Shown: piece by piece, positions 5,857 to 7,661 of the stretch
Position numbering within the stretch: position 1 is the stretch's first letter
Layout: every line of letters starts with the position of its first letter
NCBI GenBank assembly: GCA_903896915.1
Contig: CAITZN010000504.1
Coordinates: 1-7,661 of the forward strand
Length of the DNA: 7,661 nucleotides
Direction: 5' to 3'
DNA from: an uncultured bacterium
Lineage (GTDB): Bacteria; Desulfobacterota; Desulfobulbia; Desulfobulbales; Desulfobulbaceae
Translations under genes and position numbers: made by a program
The notes under the pieces: model-generated
The model's database searches: none
The model's input: only the letters and a program-made list of their open reading frames with translations
Told to the model about the DNA's origin: nothing

Positions 5857-6138
5857 TTACCGGCAAGGAGTTACCTTACGAAAGCTGTCCTTGGTCCAGA
5901 TCATCTGGCCATCAGGCGTTTTCCCGTCGGCTTTCCACTTGTCGACAACCTGAAGGCAATAGGATCCCAAATTGAGGTGCTCCGGCTCTTTGTTGCCCGG
6001 TGTTTCACCACCAATTCGCATCAACTCGGGATTAGCGGAAGTATAGTTGGGGTTGATCGTGGTCGTGCCGAACATGCCGCAGCCAGTCAGAGTAACGGCA
6101 ATGGCTGCGTAAACGAAAAACATGGTAATCTTGTTCAT
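5857..6138 (-). CDS. Small lipoprotein of unknown function
   Basis: A 93-residue precursor with a clear type II signal peptide: a short basic start (MNK), a hydrophobic core (MFFVYAAIAVT) and the lipobox LTGC with the lipidated Cys at position 20. The residue after it is Gly, not Asp, which favours transport to the outer membrane where the enteric sorting rule applies. The mature part is 74 residues, polar, with no further membrane segment. It has two more cysteines, C61 and C92, that could form a disulfide in the periplasm, and ends with WTKDSFRKVTPCR. The start is supported by AGGAGGA eight bases before the ATG. I do not recognise the family. It is the second minus-strand gene after the SYLF gene, about 440 nt away, so a separate promoter is likely. 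Confidence 0.85.
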   Translation of the reverse strand: MNKITMFFVYAAIAVTLTGCGMFGTTTINPNYTSANPELMRIGGETPGNKEPEHLNLGSYCLQVVDKWKADGKTPDGQMIWTKDSFRKVTPCR

Positions 6139-6434
6139 GGTATGTCCTCCTGTATTAGCTATTCGTATGATATTGCATAAGTAAAAATTTTTACAGAGTC
6201 TATCCGACGCCTGTGCGCCAGGGTTTCAATGTTGGACGAATAAGAGTCCTGTAGTCGTCTACGGATTCGGCTTCCGGCGGGATCAACGGATCATGATGTT
6301 CGCCAACATATCACCATCTTTATATCTTTTCCGATCGCGCATAATCTTAAACTTAAACTGTAACTGATGCTAACTGCTTGCGAAAGTTATTTCTGCAATT
6401 GGCTGGCTAGCGCCATCTGTTGATTGACCACGCC
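6139..6434. other. Gene-free stretch upstream of the lipoprotein gene
   Basis: No gene is visible. The part next to the lipoprotein is AT-rich and holds the perfect 14-bp palindrome GTAAAAATTTTTAC at 6181-6194, probably within its promoter region, though I cannot place a confident -35 and -10. Further up, TAACTG is repeated at 6361-6366 and 6371-6376, with AAACTG just before at 6355-6360. Confidence 0.4.
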
Positions 6435-6478
6435 CCCTTTGGATGATGAAATTTCAATAGGATTTTTCATCCAAAGGG
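6435..6478. repeat. 12-bp perfect inverted repeat
   Basis: CCCTTTGGATGA (6435-6446) and TCATCCAAAGGG (6467-6478) are exact reverse complements separated by 20 nt, and the spacer itself contains the palindrome TGAAATTTCA. It lies about 100 nt beyond the end of the SYLF gene. Neither side has a T tract, so it does not look like an intrinsic terminator. A protein-binding site, an mRNA 3' stem or a small repeat element are all possible. Confidence 0.7.
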
Positions 6479-6574
6479 AAAGGCAGGCTTAAAACGATAA
6501 CACTATGCCCGGCCAGGAAGATACAAATACACCTAATCGGACAGTACTAAAAAAATTGTTAGCAGTCAGCTGTC

Positions 6575-7168
6575 TTATTTCCCCGGCTTAATCTTGGTTA
6601 TCTTACTCCCCGCGACACTGAGGTCAGCCATTAACCCCTTCTGATTGAAGAAAAAAACATAAATCCCTGATTTGGCTGAGGTCGTTGAGAGCGCTCGAGC
6701 AGCTCCTTTATCCACCATCACAACGTTTGGGTCGACTCCGATTTCCCACCCCTCACTTTTATCCAGATACTTCAACCCCGCCTCATCAATAAAAAACAAA
6801 GCATAGCCGAAGGATTGTGCGCCAATCTGCAATCCGTAGGATGCTGAAACGGTATTGTAATATCCTGTTGTTTCCCCGTCCACTCGGAGCGCGCCCTCGC
6901 CGTATTGACCTCCAACGATGAACCCGCCTTTAATGATGCCGGGAAACACAAGGATTCCCTTTGCAATCCTGGAGAGTTTTTTTGCGGCCGGAGTGGTTTT
7001 GTACAACTTACTCAAAGCGATGTTTACGTCCCGGTCTATCTCTCCGGCAGTGGCAGCTGTCCCTATTCGTGGGCACGTCAACACGAAAACAGCCAGCAAC
7101 AGTGCCAGACCGACAAGTGAACTCTGCATTGTTCTCTTAATGACGCCTTTTTCCTTTGGTACTTTCAT
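6575..7168 (-). CDS. SYLF-domain (Ysc84-like) secreted protein
   Basis: A 197-residue protein of the SYLF/Ysc84 family. Members bind lipids in eukaryotes; in bacteria they are secreted or lipid-anchored envelope proteins of poorly known role. The N-terminus has basic residues (MKVPKEKGVIKR), a long hydrophobic core (about 18-31) and a likely signal peptidase I site after ATA at about residue 41. C32 is not in a good lipobox (VLTC), so lipidation is unlikely. Family hallmarks follow in order: AKGILVFPGIIKGGFIVGG (69-87), QYGEGALR (88-95), SYGLQIGAQSFGYALFF (110-126) and GIYVFFFNQKGLMADLS (168-184), ending in GSKITKI. The domain fills the whole mature protein. The start is supported by AAGGAG seven bases before the ATG. 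It is divergent from the partial gene at the right edge and stands alone, with no partner that would show its task. Confidence 0.9.
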   Translation of the reverse strand: MKVPKEKGVIKRTMQSSLVGLALLLAVFVLTCPRIGTAATAGEIDRDVNIALSKLYKTTPAAKKLSRIAKGILVFPGIIKGGFIVGGQYGEGALRVDGETTGYYNTVSASYGLQIGAQSFGYALFFIDEAGLKYLDKSEGWEIGVDPNVVMVDKGAARALSTTSAKSGIYVFFFNQKGLMADLSVAGSKITKIKPGK

Positions 7169-7200
7169 AATACGCTCCTTTGTGTTTATTCGGGGGAAAT

Positions 7201-7230
7201 AGAATATGTGAAGATGGCGAGGGAAAACAA
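7201..7230 (-). promoter_or_regulatory. Possible promoter of the SYLF gene
   Basis: On the minus strand TTGTTT (7225-7230) and TATTCT (7201-7206) are spaced by 18 nt and would give a start about 25 nt before the ATG. Both boxes are partial matches to the sigma-70 consensus, so this is tentative. Confidence 0.3.
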
Positions 7231-7390
7231 TCGATTATTATCCATTGCACCAACGGCCATTCACCCTCATATACATTACCATCAGGAATAAAATGATATT
7301 TTGCATATTATCTGTTAACCTCAGAGAGGTGATATGCACACGCACCCCGAGCAATTCATAAAGATGTAACTATCAGTTAATGCACAGCAT
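7231..7390. other. Divergent intergenic region, no gene seen
   Basis: AT-rich sequence between the SYLF gene and the partial membrane-protein gene. An imperfect AT-rich palindrome centred on TGCA lies at about 7295-7312 (7 of 9 positions pair). I see no open frame with a credible start. Confidence 0.35.
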
Positions 7391-7419
7391 TATAATGGAG
7401 ATTACCAGTGTCATTGGTA
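7391..7419 (+). promoter_or_regulatory. Candidate promoter element and operator for the right-edge gene
   Basis: TATAAT at 7391-7396 is a perfect -10 sequence, though no good -35 lies upstream at normal spacing. It is followed directly by the 17-bp imperfect palindrome TACCAGTGTCATTGGTA (7403-7419), which would cover the start site and could be an operator. The leader to the gene's ATG would be about 75-95 nt. Confidence 0.3.
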
Positions 7420-7478
7420 TTAATCAATAGCATACAAGACGTCACACTTTGCAACGACCTCCGCATCAATTCCACGAC

Positions 7479-7661
7479 ATGCATGTGCTGCCATCCATGA
7501 TATCCATCCCCAAAAAAGACCTCTGGCTGAGTTGTGGTTTTTTTCTCTTTTTCTTGGCACTCCTCATCAGTCCTTGGGATTATTCCTGTACCAAATGGCT
7601 GGGAACCCATGCCATCCCGTGGTTCGCCAGATTCATGGACAGTTCTTTCTTCGAAGGGAAG
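7479..7661 (+). CDS. Membrane protein N-terminus, probably PAP2-type phosphatase (3' end outside window)
   Basis: An open frame runs off the right edge. From the ATG at 7479 it reads MHVLPSMISIPKKDLW, then a hydrophobic helix (LSCGFFLFFLALLISPW), then DYSCTKWLGTHAIPWFARFMDSSFFEGK. A short basic lead, one membrane helix, and a segment of the form PWFARFMDxSxFEG resemble the start of PAP2-family membrane phosphatases, which act on lipid phosphates. The conserved PAP2 catalytic motifs would lie beyond the window, so this is inferred from the N-terminus only. The ATG at 7497 (MISIPKK) is an equally possible start; neither has a strong ribosome binding site. The frame has a stop at 7428 upstream. 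That it codes for a membrane protein is more certain than its family. Confidence 0.55.
   Translation, partial: MHVLPSMISIPKKDLWLSCGFFLFFLALLISPWDYSCTKWLGTHAIPWFARFMDSSFFEGK

Noticed and set aside
5474..5953. Plus-strand open frame of 159 codons
   Set aside because: No ribosome binding site, no recognisable domain or sensible residue pattern. It overlaps the well-supported lipoprotein gene on the other strand and reads through the 55-nt palindrome.
6549..6574. Terminator for the SYLF gene at the T7 run on the minus strand
   Set aside because: The T run is there, but the sequence before it forms only a 3-bp stem, so it does not meet the standard of an intrinsic terminator.
7377..7610. Minus-strand open frame of 77 codons
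   Set aside because: It is antisense to the right-edge membrane-protein gene and its promoter region, with no ribosome binding site and no domain pattern.

Overview
The window is from a Gram-negative bacterium. It carries a short lipoprotein with a clean lipobox, a secreted SYLF-domain protein and an SrkA-type kinase, all of which belong to cells with a periplasm and outer membrane. The mix resembles what is seen in Desulfobacterota (Geobacter/Pelobacter-like) or other proteobacteria, but nothing here fixes the taxon, so that is only a guess. There are no tRNA or rRNA genes, no CRISPR array and no transposase. It reads as ordinary chromosome with unusually informative intergenic regions.

Layout, left to right: the C-terminal half of an MFS transporter (+, cut by the window edge); a GNAT acetyltransferase (+); a small acidic protein of unknown function (-); a hairpin with a T tract at 1864-1898; a membrane acyltransferase of the acyltransferase-3 family (-); a divergent promoter region; a TetR/AcrR-type regulator (+) whose reading frame is broken at a run of 11 G; srkA, a stress-response kinase (-), convergent with it; about 500 bp without a gene but holding a 55-nt imperfect palindrome; a 93-residue lipoprotein (-); about 435 bp without a gene but holding a 12-bp inverted repeat; a SYLF (Ysc84-like) secreted protein (-); and the first codons of a membrane protein, probably a PAP2-type phosphatase (+, cut by the window edge).

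The most interesting part is 3192-4272. The acyltransferase and the TetR gene are transcribed away from each other, and each has a promoter built from the same roughly 50-bp block placed in opposite orientation: TACGTAAAATC, then TATTTAA as the -10, then GTCGGT and T7CTT, with matching spacing. The tetR copy also carries an 18-bp imperfect palindrome at the expected transcription start. This is what one expects if a single regulator controls both genes. The regulator itself contains a G11 homopolymer just after its helix-turn-helix. As written it is out of frame, and loss of one G (or of four) would restore a normal protein of about 200 residues. The simplest reading is either a phase-variable regulator of a cell-surface acylation enzyme or a homopolymer sequencing error in a regulator that is otherwise intact. 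The sequence alone cannot separate the two.
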